64,000 nt of DNA from positions 176,373-240,372 of the forward strand of contig NZ_AXAU01000011.1 of the NCBI RefSeq assembly GCF_000472965.1. Direction: 5' to 3'. Of the stretch, positions 34,374 to 43,332 are shown piece by piece. Positions within the stretch are counted from its first letter, which is position 1. Each line of letters starts with the position of its first letter. The DNA comes from Bradyrhizobium murdochi. GTDB taxonomy: Bacteria > Pseudomonadota > Alphaproteobacteria > Rhizobiales > Xanthobacteraceae. The translations under genes and the position numbers were made by a program. The notes beneath the pieces were generated by a model. That model made no database searches, had not been told where the DNA came from, and saw nothing but the letters and a program-made list of their open reading frames with translations.

Positions 34374-36041
34374 TTACGCCGCAGCTTCGGTCGGGGCCGC
34401 AACATCGGTCTGGCCGGTCCGGTCCTCGACCATGCTCACGAACAAATGGGACTTGCGTTCGGGCCCGCCGATCTGAAGCCGCCGCACCGCAATGGTGCGC
34501 CGGCCCTTGACCGGGTTATCGACGGTATCGACGATCGCTTCGAGCTGCTGCTTGCGCTCCAGCAACTGCCGATCGCGCCGCTCGATCAAATCGGCAGCCG
34601 ACTCCGGAAACAGCTCGCGGGGTGTTTTCCCCATGATTTCCGCGCGCGACATGCCGATCATTTCCTCGGCCGCCTTATTGACGAACAGGTACCGCAGATT
34701 GCGCGCGTCCTTGACGAGAATCCCCTCGGGTATGTTTTCGACGATCGCAGCGAGAAACTCTTCCGTCCGCTCCAGAATGGCTTGACCTTTTCTTTGTGCG
34801 GTAACGTCTTCCTGCACCGACACCCAGCCACCGCCGTCCATCGGCCGCTCGTGGATCTTGATCACGCGGCCATCTGTGAGGCTGATTTCATAAGAGGTCG
34901 GCTGCCGTTTTCCGATGCGATCGATGATCCCAGCGAGGTATTGCTTGATGTCGCCGTCGAACAGCCCGCTGTCGACCCGATGCTGCAGTATTTCCTCCAG
35001 CGACGATCCCGCCTTGATCTTCACTGGCAGGTTGTAGAGTTTTCGATATTGGTCGTTCAGCGCCAGGACCTGCGCCTTGCCGTCGAGCATGATCAGGCCC
35101 TGCGGCATGCTGTTGATGGCCGCAGTCAATTGCCATTTGGTGGCCTGATACTTGTCGTTGAACTTGTCGCGCTCATCCATGGCAGCATCGCGCTGCTTGG
35201 CGGTACCGGCTTTGAGTTCCTCGAGCTCGAAGTTGCGGCTCACGACGTCACGAAAATTCTGAACGGCGTAGGCCAGACGCCCGATCTCGTCGGCACGGGC
35301 GTAATGCGGAATATAGCTATTGACGTTGCCGGCGGCGATCCTGTCGGTCGCCTCGGTAATTTCCTGCAACGGCTGGACGACAGAGCGTCGCATCACGAGT
35401 ACGTTGAGTGCGGCAAATATCAGGGTGCCGAGTCCGAGTGCGAACAGGTACCAGGCCGCATAGCGGCCCTGGTCGCCGAGCTCCGCAGCCTCGACGGTGC
35501 GTTCATTGTAGATCCGCGCCAGCGCCTCGAGATCGTTGTTAAGCTGGGTTCGCAGGCTGCGGTTGGCGTCGTTGTCGCCCCATTCGCGAGCTGCCGCCGG
35601 ACTGACGTCGACCGCGCGTCGTGCGAGTTCCTTGCGGAAGTCGATGAACTGGTCGATGCGTCGCTTGAAGGCGGTGAACTGCTCAACGTCGTCAGCGCGG
35701 ACCGTTCTCTGCCACCGCTCCATCACGCCGGCCAGTTCGCGGTTGCGCTTTAAGAGTTCGTCGGCATACCGCTTCACCTTCGTTCGCTCGGTGGACACAT
35801 AGATGCCGCGCGATTCCATGACGATGGCGTAGATCAAGCCGTTCGCCTGGCTGACGTTGGCAGCGGCCTGGGCTGACGATGCCTGGAGGTGCCGATATCC
35901 GGTTTGCAGCCATACCGACTGGATCGACATCACCATCAGCACGATGGTGACGACTATCAAGCCGGCAGCGATGCCGTAGATTTTCTGGACAACGCTGAGA
36001 TCGCTCGTCCAGCCGACGAGCCCAGCCAGCATTCTTTTCAT
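34374..36041 (-). CDS. Membrane HAMP-PAS receptor without an output domain
   Basis: 555 residues. TM1 (about 24-46), a roughly 150-residue periplasmic helical sensor (four-helix-bundle type), TM2 (about 196-218), HAMP (219-270, VQPLQEITEATDRIAAGNV), a coiled segment, then two PAS domains (about 310-420 and 425-540; ENIPEGILVKDARNLRYLFVN and GKTPRELFP are typical). It then stops after a short Ala/Thr tail. No kinase, GGDEF, EAL or MCP domain follows, and no frameshift is visible to the next gene. It must signal through a partner, or be a trimmed receptor. GGAGG precedes the ATG. Confidence 0.85.
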   Translation of the reverse strand: MKRMLAGLVGWTSDLSVVQKIYGIAAGLIVVTIVLMVMSIQSVWLQTGYRHLQASSAQAAANVSQANGLIYAIVMESRGIYVSTERTKVKRYADELLKRNRELAGVMERWQRTVRADDVEQFTAFKRRIDQFIDFRKELARRAVDVSPAAAREWGDNDANRSLRTQLNNDLEALARIYNERTVEAAELGDQGRYAAWYLFALGLGTLIFAALNVLVMRRSVVQPLQEITEATDRIAAGNVNSYIPHYARADEIGRLAYAVQNFRDVVSRNFELEELKAGTAKQRDAAMDERDKFNDKYQATKWQLTAAINSMPQGLIMLDGKAQVLALNDQYRKLYNLPVKIKAGSSLEEILQHRVDSGLFDGDIKQYLAGIIDRIGKRQPTSYEISLTDGRVIKIHERPMDGGGWVSVQEDVTAQRKGQAILERTEEFLAAIVENIPEGILVKDARNLRYLFVNKAAEEMIGMSRAEIMGKTPRELFPESAADLIERRDRQLLERKQQLEAIVDTVDNPVKGRRTIAVRRLQIGGPERKSHLFVSMVEDRTGQTDVAAPTEAAA

Positions 36042-36278
36042 CGATCCGGCCTCCGGCAGTTGCGTGGTCGGGCTTCAGGATTGGTGCATCCGTTGGCCAT
36101 CGCTCCAGACCGACAGAGTCTAAGCCGCCAGCACTATCATAGGCTTAAGGTTGCAACCGGTAGTAATACGGGATGCCGCCGTGGAACCCGTGTTCCCCGG
36201 ACTGACTGCTAGCGAGATGCGAACGTGAATGCTCCCCGCCAGGGAAGCATATGGAACCGGAAGAAAAGCTTGCCGCCT

Positions 36279-36809
36279 TCAGCCGATCTTCTTCAGTCCG
36301 TTTTTGAAACGCGGCCCGTTGAGCGCGTAGAATTTCGCAGCACTTCCCATCGCCGTCACCTGCTCGGGCGACAAGGTGCGGACCACGCGCGCGGGCGAGC
36401 CGATGATCAGGGAATATTCGGGATATTCCTTGCCTTCGGTGATGACCGACCCAGCACCGACGATGCTGCCGCGGCGTATCTTCGCGCCGTTCATGACGAT
36501 CGAGCCCATGCCCACCAGCGCGTCGTCTTCGAGCGTGCAGCCATGCAGGATGACATTGTGACCGACGGTGCAGTTCTTGCCGATCGTGAGCGGAAAGCCG
36601 CGGTCGGTATGGCAGGTGGAATTGTCCTGCACGTTGGAGCCCTCGCCGATCTCGATCCACTCATTGTCGCCGCGCAGCACCGCGCCGAACCACACGCTGG
36701 CCGAATTTAAAAGCCGCACCTTGCCGATCACGACGGCAGTGTCTGCGATGAAATAGTTTCCACTTGCGGGGAGTTCAGGCCCCTGTCCGTCGAGTTCGTA
36801 GATCGCCAT
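36279..36809 (-). CDS. Gamma-carbonic anhydrase-like hexapeptide protein (YrdA/PaaY type)
   Basis: 176 residues from ATG 36809 (GGAGAT upstream; the longer frame adds 18 residues). Left-handed beta-helix of hexapeptide repeats: GAVLRGDNEWIEIGEGSNVQ, NCTVGHNVILHGC, LVGMGSIVMNGAKI. Metal-ligand His occur in TCHTDRG, VGHNVILHG; the order H...H..H matches gamma-class carbonic anhydrases. Members bind Zn or Fe as trimers. Whether it hydrates CO2 is not known for most of this subgroup. Confidence 0.9.
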   Translation of the reverse strand: MAIYELDGQGPELPASGNYFIADTAVVIGKVRLLNSASVWFGAVLRGDNEWIEIGEGSNVQDNSTCHTDRGFPLTIGKNCTVGHNVILHGCTLEDDALVGMGSIVMNGAKIRRGSIVGAGSVITEGKEYPEYSLIIGSPARVVRTLSPEQVTAMGSAAKFYALNGPRFKNGLKKIG

Positions 36810-36881
36810 AACAAAAGATCTCCGTTGGCGGAGACCTTGGCACAGCCCCAGGCAACGGATCAAGCGAACAGGCCACCAGCC

Positions 36882-37211
36882 TCAGGCCAGCACGCCCGCG
36901 GCTCGCAGCGTCATCAGGAAGAACGTGCCGGACATCATGCTCCAGAAGCCTGAAAGCACGGTCGCCATCATCACGAATTCGAAGCGGCGGCGCTCGATCT
37001 TCGCACCGCGTAGCGTGTTGCGCATGATGATGAACGGTGCGGCGAAAACCAGAAACGGCACGGCCGCAAATGTCTTCGGCGCCACGCCTTCCCCAAGCAG
37101 CCCGAATCCCGCCGGCCGCGCCGCCATTGCCTGATAGCCGCTGGCGAGCGCGCCTGCGAGCGCAAAGCCGATGCACAGGGAGAACAGGGAATTCAACGCA
37201 TCGGGCGACAT
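36882..37211 (-). CDS. Small integral membrane protein, DUF6949-like
   Basis: 109 residues from ATG 37211 (GGAAG upstream) with three to four hydrophobic helices: LFSLCIGFALAGALASGYQA, TFAAVPFLVFAAPFIIM and TVLSGFWSMMSGTFFLMTL. The long open frame extending to 38273 in the same frame is antisense to the next gene and is not coding. Function unknown; the family assignment is from memory. A CtrA-type box lies 69 bp upstream. Confidence 0.7.
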   Translation of the reverse strand: MSPDALNSLFSLCIGFALAGALASGYQAMAARPAGFGLLGEGVAPKTFAAVPFLVFAAPFIIMRNTLRGAKIERRRFEFVMMATVLSGFWSMMSGTFFLMTLRAAGVLA

Positions 37212-37279
37212 GACAACTTCCGTACTCGACGAACCGTGCCCTGCTTTCGCAAAATTGGCCGGTGGTCGCCACAGTATCC

Positions 37280-37295
37280 TTAAGGAAGGGTTAAC
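37280..37295. promoter_or_regulatory. CtrA-type box TTAA-N7-TTAAC between divergent membrane genes
   Basis: TTAA-GGAAGGG-TTAAC, an exact CtrA consensus, 69 bp upstream of the minus-strand gene (37211) and 153 bp before the plus-strand gene (37449). Confidence 0.55.
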
Positions 37296-37448
37296 AACGA
37301 ACCGCCGAGACCTCGTTTGCGCATGGCTGCAGGGCCGGAACTCCCGCGAAATCATGCGGAAATCACGCTGCCCATGGCATATTCGCGGGATGATTCGCCT
37401 TAGCTCTCGGGACCGTGCCCGAGCTTCGACCCGACCGATGCCTCGTTC

Positions 37449-38162
37449 ATGACCCTGCTTTCGACGGCCCAGCACCTCGCCCGCGACACCCGCAGGGATC
37501 CGCGCTCGCACATGATGCTCATCATGATCGCGGTAACCATCACCGTTGGCGCCATTGCCCTCGTCGCTTATTTGCTGTGGCCAACCTGGGTGGCGCGGCC
37601 CGCCGGCGCTCCGGGCCGGTTGCCGGTCAGCGTCGGCGCCACGCTCTTCAATGTGCCGACAGCAGCGATCCGCCGCAAGATCCAGCGCCACTCCGGGCCG
37701 CAGGAGCGGGTCGATCTCAGTTTCGTCTTCCCGTCGCTTGAGCCGCCGGATGCACCGAAGCACGTCAGCGCCGATACGATCGATGAGAAGGTGCAGCCGA
37801 TCGACCGGATATTCCTGTCGATATCGGCCCATCACGACGCGCTGCCGCCGGACACGCGCGCGCGTACGATCTATCCGCGCTACCTCGAACAAAAGGCAAC
37901 ACCGATCGACGACGGATTGACGATGCGCGCCTTCCGCGACGGCTCGCCCTACGCCAACGAGGACCTGTTCTCCGCCGGCGCACCGAGCCTCAACACGCGC
38001 TGCACCCGCGACGGCCTGACTCCCGGCATGTGCCTGAGCGAGCGTCGCGTCGACGGCGCCGACCTGACGTTCCGCTTTCCACGGAGCTGGCTGTCGCAAT
38101 GGCGCGACGTTGCGAATGCGATGGACCGCCTGACGGCGCAAATGCGCGGGCCGAAGGACTAG
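37449..38162 (+). CDS. Membrane-anchored protein of unknown function
   Basis: 237 residues. One N-terminal helix (about 22-46, MMLIMIAVTITVGAIALVAYLL) anchors a large domain likely in the periplasm. That domain has VDLSFVFPSLEPPDA, IDRIFLSISAHHDALPP, IYPRYLEQKATPIDDGLTMRAF and a Cys pair (RCTRDGLTPGMCLSER) that may form a disulfide. No catalytic motif recognised. No good SD before the ATG. A CtrA-type box lies in the upstream gap. Confidence 0.75.
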   Translation: MTLLSTAQHLARDTRRDPRSHMMLIMIAVTITVGAIALVAYLLWPTWVARPAGAPGRLPVSVGATLFNVPTAAIRRKIQRHSGPQERVDLSFVFPSLEPPDAPKHVSADTIDEKVQPIDRIFLSISAHHDALPPDTRARTIYPRYLEQKATPIDDGLTMRAFRDGSPYANEDLFSAGAPSLNTRCTRDGLTPGMCLSERRVDGADLTFRFPRSWLSQWRDVANAMDRLTAQMRGPKD

Positions 38163-38180
38163 CCGGGATCTTGTAGCCTT

Positions 38181-38278
38181 GTAGGGTGGGCAAAGGTGCA
38201 TTTTGCGCCGTGCCCACCACAACAGTTCACAATGCATGAGATGAGTCGGTGGGCACGCTTTCGCTTGGCCCACCCTAC
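38181..38278. repeat. Intergenic palindromic repeat (GTAGGGTGGGCAAA family)
   Basis: Outer arms GTAGGGTGGGCAAAGG and CTTGGCCCACCCTAC; inner arms GCGCCGTGCCCACC and GGTGGGCACGCTT. It lies between convergent genes. The GTAGGGTGGG...CCCACCCTAC element is widespread in alphaproteobacterial gaps. Confidence 0.7.
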
Positions 38279-38292
38279 GACGCTGCGGCGCC

Positions 38293-38511
38293 TCAGCCGA
38301 CGTCGGCGAGATCTTCTTCTAGGATCGCCATCTGAAACTGGAAAGAGCGATCGTCGTCCTCGTCATCGACGAACAGCACGCCGATGAATTCCTCACCGAT
38401 ATAGACTTCGGCGGAGTCGTCCTTTTTCGGCCGCGGCACAACGCGGATCTTGGGATTGCCGAATACGCGCTTGAGATAGGCGTCGAGCTTCCTGACTTCC
38501 TGAACGTCCAC
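38293..38511 (-). CDS. DUF3126 family protein
   Basis: 72 residues from GTG 38511, with GGAG six bases upstream; a TTG at 38523 is possible. The sequence VQEVRKLDAYLKRVFGNPKI, then SAEVYIGEEFIGVLFVDDEDDDRSF and FQMAILEEDL, is the whole DUF3126 domain, an alphaproteobacterial small acidic protein of unknown role. It often neighbours cysE in Rhizobiales, as here (cysE lies 196 bp upstream on the same strand). Confidence 0.85.
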   Translation of the reverse strand: MDVQEVRKLDAYLKRVFGNPKIRVVPRPKKDDSAEVYIGEEFIGVLFVDDEDDDRSFQFQMAILEEDLADVG

Positions 38512-38576
38512 GGCGGTCTCCAATCGGATTCTTTAAATTTCCGGGGAGGTTTTAGGACGAGACGGCGCCAACCGCC

Positions 38577-38670
38577 AGAGCCTTTTCGGTTCTGATTGGA
38601 TCAGAACCGAGGCTCTATTCCTTGTTTTGACGCGTTTTCTTCACGCTTCGCTTGAAAACGCTATGCGCGC
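38577..38670. repeat. Partial copy of a common Rhizobiales palindromic element
   Basis: Stem AGAGCC...GGTTCTGAT-TGG-ATCAGAACC-GA-GGCTCT, followed by CCTTGTTTTGACGCGTTTTC and a short GAAAACGC arm. Fuller copies of the second half (with a GAACCGG segment) are familiar from bradyrhizobia; here that piece is missing. It lies between cysE and the DUF3126 gene. Confidence 0.55.
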
Positions 38671-38706
38671 AACTTCACAAAGATCGGCCGCAGAATGTGT
38701 GGAAAA

Positions 38707-39534
38707 TCAAAGCCCGATCGCGCCGAGCATCTGATCCATGGTGCGCGACGGCTCCGCGCAGCCCGCCTCGCCGACGATCTTCGCGGGAACGCCGGCCACC
38801 GTGACATTGTGCGGCACGGGCTTGACCACCACCGAGCCTGCGGCAATGCGCGCGCAATGGCCGATCTCGATATTGCCGAGAATTTTGGCGCCTGCCCCGA
38901 TCAGCACGCCGCGCCTGATCTTCGGATGACGATCCTCGTTCTCCTTGCCGGTGCCCCCCAGCGTGACACCATGCAGAATCGAAACGTCGTCATCGATCAC
39001 TGCGGTCTCGCCGCAGACGAATCCGGTCGCGTGATCGAGGAAAATGCCGCGGCCGATTTTGGCGGCGGGGTTGATATCGGTCTGAAACACCGCCGACGAG
39101 CGGCTCTGCAGATAATAGGCAAAATCCTTGCGGCCCTTTTGATGGAGCCAATGCGCCAGGCGGTGGGTCTGCAGCGCGTGAAAGCCCTTGAAGTAGAGCA
39201 ACGGATCAATGAAGCGCGAGGTTGCGGGATCGCGGTCGTAGACCGCGACCAGATCGGCGCGGAACGCATTGCCGAGATCGGGCTCGTCACGCAGCGCCTC
39301 GTCATAGGTCTGCCGGATCAAATCGCCCGATAGCGCCGAATGATCGAGCCGCTCGGCGAGACGATGCACCACCGATTCCTCCAGCCGCTCGTGATGCAGC
39401 ACGGTCGAATAGAGGAAGGCAGCAAGCTCCGGCTCGCGGCGGACGATATCCTCCGCCTCGCCCCGGATGCGGTCCCAGATCGGATCGAGTGCGGCGAGCT
39501 TCGACGCTTGCGGATTGACCTGATGCACTGCCAT
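38707..39534 (-). CDS. cysE: Serine O-acetyltransferase
   Basis: 275 residues. The N-terminal helical domain (1-150) is followed by the left-handed beta-helix. SAT markers: HRLAHWLHQKGRKDFAYYLQSR, DINPAAKIGRGIFLDHATGFVCGETAVI (active-site Asp/His), GVTLGGTGKENEDRHPKI, and GAGAKILGNIEIG. It makes O-acetylserine from serine and acetyl-CoA, the first step of cysteine synthesis; cysteine normally inhibits it through the C-terminal tail, which here ends PSRTMDQMLGAIGL. Cytoplasmic. Possibly in one unit with DUF3126. Confidence 0.95.
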   Translation of the reverse strand: MAVHQVNPQASKLAALDPIWDRIRGEAEDIVRREPELAAFLYSTVLHHERLEESVVHRLAERLDHSALSGDLIRQTYDEALRDEPDLGNAFRADLVAVYDRDPATSRFIDPLLYFKGFHALQTHRLAHWLHQKGRKDFAYYLQSRSSAVFQTDINPAAKIGRGIFLDHATGFVCGETAVIDDDVSILHGVTLGGTGKENEDRHPKIRRGVLIGAGAKILGNIEIGHCARIAAGSVVVKPVPHNVTVAGVPAKIVGEAGCAEPSRTMDQMLGAIGL

Positions 39535-39740
39535 GATTGCTCTCGCAAATTCACTGATTACGTTGCTATTATAGCACGGCGGGCGGACTTCTGTCCCGGG
39601 CAGGCGCAGGCCAGCGTAAACCGCCTCCGAATGCCGTGGGGGTCAGTTCAAGATGGTCAGCGAAATCAGGAAATCAAGCCGGCGGGCCTGCGACTATTGA
39701 TGAATTTCGGCGGACCTGCCATTCGGCGGATGCTGCCCAA

Positions 39741-41243
39741 ATGGGGGGAAGCCACATCAGCACGCAGATATTGCGGGCGCGTACCGCTGCGAATTCGCGC
39801 TCGGCCTGGATCGCCGCCATCGCCATCCCATTGATGTTGCTGGCCCCTGCCCTGTGGAATGGCTATCCCCTGCTCCAGTGGGACACCGGCGGCTATCTGG
39901 CCCGCTGGTATGAGGGCTACCTGGTCCCCAGCCGCTCCACCACGTTCGGCCTCTATCTTCACTTCGGTGAGGATTCGAGCTTCTGGATCAACCTCGGGAT
40001 CAACGCGCTGGCGACGCTGTGGATCCTGCAGTTAACGCTGCGCGTGCTCGGTATCTCCGAGCCGTTGCGGCTCCTGGCCATGAGCTTCGTGCTGGCCCTG
40101 ACCACCTCGTTGCCTTTTCTTGCGAGCACGCTCCTGACCGACATTTTCGCCGGGTTGTCGGTGCTTTCGCTGTTCATCCTGGTCGTGCTTGGCGAGCGAA
40201 CTTCGATCCCGGAAAAATGCCTGCTGTTCGGCCTCACCGCTTTCGCCGCGGCGACCCACAGCGCGACGCTCGCGGTGCTGCTCGGACTGTGCTGCGTCGG
40301 CTGGATCGCGCGTCCCTTTCTGCGCGGGCGGATTTCCGTTTCCGGACTGACGCAGGGCAGCCTGACCGTCGTCGCGGGAGCCGCGCTGTTGCTGTCGACC
40401 AATTTCGCATTATCCGGGAAGCTGGCGTGGACGCCGGGCGGTTATGGCGTGGCCTTCGGACGGATGCTGCAGGATGGCATCGTCGCGCAGTATTTGCGCG
40501 ATCATTGCCCGAAGCAGAATTTCAAGCTCTGCCCCTATCGAGACAAGCTGCCGGCCACCGCCGACCAGTTTCTGTGGGGCAACAGCATGTTCAACACGCT
40601 TGGCCGCTTTCAGGGACTGAGCGACGAGATGAGCTTTATCGTGCTGCATTCGCTGGCCGAATATCCGGCCTGGCAAGCCAAGGCGGCGGCTATCGCTACT
40701 GCGCAACAACTCGTCTACGTCGGGACCGGCGAAGGCACCGACGGCTGGCTCGGCCATACCTACGGCATCATTGAGCGCTTTCTTCCCGCACAGGTGAAGC
40801 CGATGCGCGCGGCGCAACAGCAGCGCTGGCACTTCGACTTCACCGCGATCAACCGGATTCACATTCCCGTTGCGCTGGCGTCGATGCTGCTGGCCATGAT
40901 CCTGTTCGGCCGCGGCGTGCTGCGCCGACCGTTCGACGATCTCACCTTGCTCGCCGGCACGGTCTCATTCGCGCTGCTCGGCAATGCTTTCGTCTGCGCT
41001 GTGATATCCGGTCCCCACGATCGCTACGGCGCGCGGCTGGCATGGCTTGCGACCACGGTGGTGCTGATCGCGGCCATCAGGCAATTCGCCGGTGAAGACG
41101 CGCGCTACCGCTCATTGCCGTCGCGACAGGAAATCGATGACACCGACCTTGTAGACCTTGTCGCCGACGGCGCGCATGTGATCGCGGTTCGGAATGTTGA
41201 GCACCTCGGCGCCCGGAATGATCCGTCCGAGCGCCGCGGCTGA
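39741..41243 (+). CDS. Polytopic membrane protein of unknown function
   Basis: About 500 residues from ATG 39741; upstream in-frame codons to 39636 look non-coding. There are 9-11 hydrophobic helices, with a large loop around 215-340 holding a DHCPKQNFKLCPYRDKLP Cys pair. The early loop YPLLQWDTGGYLARWYEG has the Asp-rich first-loop position seen in GT-C glycosyltransferases, which may point to a lipid-linked sugar transferase; this is weak. The last 44 codons (from 41112) overlap the convergent hydrolase gene antisense. Confidence 0.7.
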   Translation: MGGSHISTQILRARTAANSRSAWIAAIAIPLMLLAPALWNGYPLLQWDTGGYLARWYEGYLVPSRSTTFGLYLHFGEDSSFWINLGINALATLWILQLTLRVLGISEPLRLLAMSFVLALTTSLPFLASTLLTDIFAGLSVLSLFILVVLGERTSIPEKCLLFGLTAFAAATHSATLAVLLGLCCVGWIARPFLRGRISVSGLTQGSLTVVAGAALLLSTNFALSGKLAWTPGGYGVAFGRMLQDGIVAQYLRDHCPKQNFKLCPYRDKLPATADQFLWGNSMFNTLGRFQGLSDEMSFIVLHSLAEYPAWQAKAAAIATAQQLVYVGTGEGTDGWLGHTYGIIERFLPAQVKPMRAAQQQRWHFDFTAINRIHIPVALASMLLAMILFGRGVLRRPFDDLTLLAGTVSFALLGNAFVCAVISGPHDRYGARLAWLATTVVLIAAIRQFAGEDARYRSLPSRQEIDDTDLVDLVADGAHVIAVRNVEHLGARNDPSERRG

Positions 41244-41876
41244 GCCGGCGATTTCATCCCTGGTGCCGACCGCAATCAGAACCGGCACGCCGATCTCGGC
41301 GGCTTCATCCGATGTCATCAGCCGCCGCGAACCGCGCAGGCAGGCGGCAAGCGCGCGGTGGTCGGATCGCGTCTGATCGGCGAAGGCGCGAAAGGTGCGG
41401 CCGACCGGATCGGTGACGTCCTCCAGCGACGGCGCTTCCAGCGCGATGGCCACGTTCTCGCCGGGACCGCCGCCCTCGATCAGTCCGATCCCGATGCCGC
41501 CGAGAATCGCCGAGCGCACCCGCTGCGGCTGCTCGCGCGCCAGGATCGCCGTCATTCGCGATCCCAACGAATATCCCATGATGTCGGCGCGTTCGATGCC
41601 CAGGTGATCCAGCAGCGCAATGACGTCGCTTGCCATGATCGCAATTTCGTAAGCAGCGGAATCGTACAGCTTTTCGGAATCGCCATGGCCGCGATTGTCG
41701 AGCGCGATCACGCGGCGGCCGTCTTTCCTCAAATCGGAAACCCAGGTCGGATAAATCCAGTTCACGTTCTTGCTGGAGGCAAAGCCATGCACGAGGACGA
41801 TCGGATCGCCCTCGCCTTCGTCGAGATAAGCAATTTCGACAGCGCCGTTGTGAAAACTCGGCATCATCAGTTCCAT
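41112..41876 (-). CDS. Alpha/beta hydrolase
   Basis: 254 residues with a canonical fold: oxyanion loop LVHGFASSKNVNW (about 28-40), RVIALDNRGHGDSEK, nucleophile elbow MGYSLGSRM (Ser about 102), acid in GTRDEIAG, and catalytic His in NRDHMRAVGDK. It looks like the C-C hydrolase/haloperoxidase-type group; substrate unknown. The 3' end overlaps the convergent membrane gene by 132 bp. An alternative ATG lies three codons in (41867). Confidence 0.9.
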   Translation of the reverse strand: MELMMPSFHNGAVEIAYLDEGEGDPIVLVHGFASSKNVNWIYPTWVSDLRKDGRRVIALDNRGHGDSEKLYDSAAYEIAIMASDVIALLDHLGIERADIMGYSLGSRMTAILAREQPQRVRSAILGGIGIGLIEGGGPGENVAIALEAPSLEDVTDPVGRTFRAFADQTRSDHRALAACLRGSRRLMTSDEAAEIGVPVLIAVGTRDEIAGSAAALGRIIPGAEVLNIPNRDHMRAVGDKVYKVGVIDFLSRRQ

Positions 41877-41921
41877 TTTTCGGGGGGATCGGAAATGGAG
41901 GGCCTTGCAAGGACTGCAAGT

Positions 41922-43082
41922 CTAGCCGTGTACGGCAGCGCCCACCAGCACCGGGGCGGCCGGCAAGCATGCCGCCGCCGCCTCCTTTCTCAAGCGCCGC
42001 GCTTTCTTGCGGCGAAGCCACGCTTCGGTTGCCCGCTCGGTGGTCGCCTTGATCGACGACAAAAATCCGAACAGCGCCAACAGTGCACCGAACACCCACA
42101 TCGTCAGATTGAAAGCGCCGGTTGCCAGCAGCAGCGCGCCGCGGCCGAGCACCTTCAAGATCGCGCGGGTCTGCCCGCCCTTGGATTCGGCAAGCCGCGC
42201 GGCGCGGGCGATGTCCTTCGGCCCTTGCGCGATGCGCAGTGCGTCGAGCGCGCCACGTGTGCCGGCCTTTTCGCCGACGCGTCCGACGTCTTTCGCCAGC
42301 CGCACCAGCGCGCCGGCTTTCTCGGCGCGGAATGCTGCCTTGATTGCACTGATGGTCTGGCCGGGTCGCAGCACCGAACCCTTCGCGACCGCCTGCTGCA
42401 GGACCGGCGCATCGACGACCTCGCGCGCCGAGCGGCCTGCCCATTGCGTCAGCCCCTCGCCGAGACGTCCGACCTTGCGGGCACCCTTGACCATGGAAAG
42501 ACCGGCACGCAGCGGAGCAACGCCGCCGACCGAGGCGTAGGTCGCGGCGGTCACCGCGAGCCCGACCGTCGCAAGGCCCAGCACCAGCCGGTCCACGTCC
42601 TCGCCCGTCGCGAGGTGCTTGCCTTCGCGAACAACGTCCCTGATATCGCCGTAGACGAAGAGATCGCCGGCAACCGTACCCGACAGGCTTGCGACATCGT
42701 CGGCATTGCCGACCACGAAACCCGTGGCAAAGCGCTTGGCAAGATGCGACGCCGAACCTGCGTCGGTAACGGCATCGCTGACGCGCTTCGATAGTTCGTC
42801 GCTGACGGCAATGCCTTTGTCGCGGGCGAGTTCGACGAAGCTGTTGGCGAGATCGGAATCGCCCTCCGCGAGCGCTGCCTCGATATGGCTGGCGACCAGC
42901 GCCTGGTTGGCCCGCAACGCGGAGTTGATCTGGATGTCGGACAGTGTCGCGGGATCGTCCTGCGCGGCCAGAATGGCGCCGGCCTCGCGGGCATGCGGCC
43001 ACAGCGCCGCGCACACCGCCGCGCTGAGCGCCAGGCATCCTAGCGCCCCCGCCAGAGCCGAACCGAACCGCAATCGCCTCAT
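41922..43082 (-). CDS. Membrane protein of unknown function
   Basis: About 386 residues from ATG 43082; the open frame continues to 43220 without support. An N-terminal helix (FGSALAGALGCLALSAAVCAALW) resembles a signal anchor. A central hydrophobic stretch (LATVGLAVTAATYASVGG) and a C-terminal helix pair (GALLLATGAFNLTMWVFGALLALFGFL) follow; the tail is basic (RRKKARRLRKEAA). Between them are Ala-rich amphipathic helices. No family recognised. Possibly a surface or polar-localised protein. Confidence 0.7.
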   Translation of the reverse strand: MRRLRFGSALAGALGCLALSAAVCAALWPHAREAGAILAAQDDPATLSDIQINSALRANQALVASHIEAALAEGDSDLANSFVELARDKGIAVSDELSKRVSDAVTDAGSASHLAKRFATGFVVGNADDVASLSGTVAGDLFVYGDIRDVVREGKHLATGEDVDRLVLGLATVGLAVTAATYASVGGVAPLRAGLSMVKGARKVGRLGEGLTQWAGRSAREVVDAPVLQQAVAKGSVLRPGQTISAIKAAFRAEKAGALVRLAKDVGRVGEKAGTRGALDALRIAQGPKDIARAARLAESKGGQTRAILKVLGRGALLLATGAFNLTMWVFGALLALFGFLSSIKATTERATEAWLRRKKARRLRKEAAAACLPAAPVLVGAAVHG

Positions 43083-43332
43083 CCAAAAAAGTCCAATGTT
43101 TTTGTCTTTCTCAAGATGGTATGCCGTTTTTAAGACACAACTGCCCCGACGAAAGAAGGGCTTTTCTCCGACGACAGAATTGTGTCGAATTTGCATGAGC
43201 AAAATGTGCGGCGGGGACATCCCGAATCGGCTCTAGGAATCATCGGCACCCCCCACTATGGTGCGCGGCATTTCGAAGCTGCCGCGTCGCGTTGATTGCG
43301 TGCGCTCATCGTTGAAATCCAAGGTGAAGCTG

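Noticed and set aside
36882..38273. 463-codon minus-strand frame
   Set aside because: Only the last 109 codons look like a membrane protein; the rest is antisense to the gene at 37449-38162.
41305..43086. 593-codon minus-strand frame
   Set aside because: Arg-rich shadow of the two real minus-strand genes in another frame.
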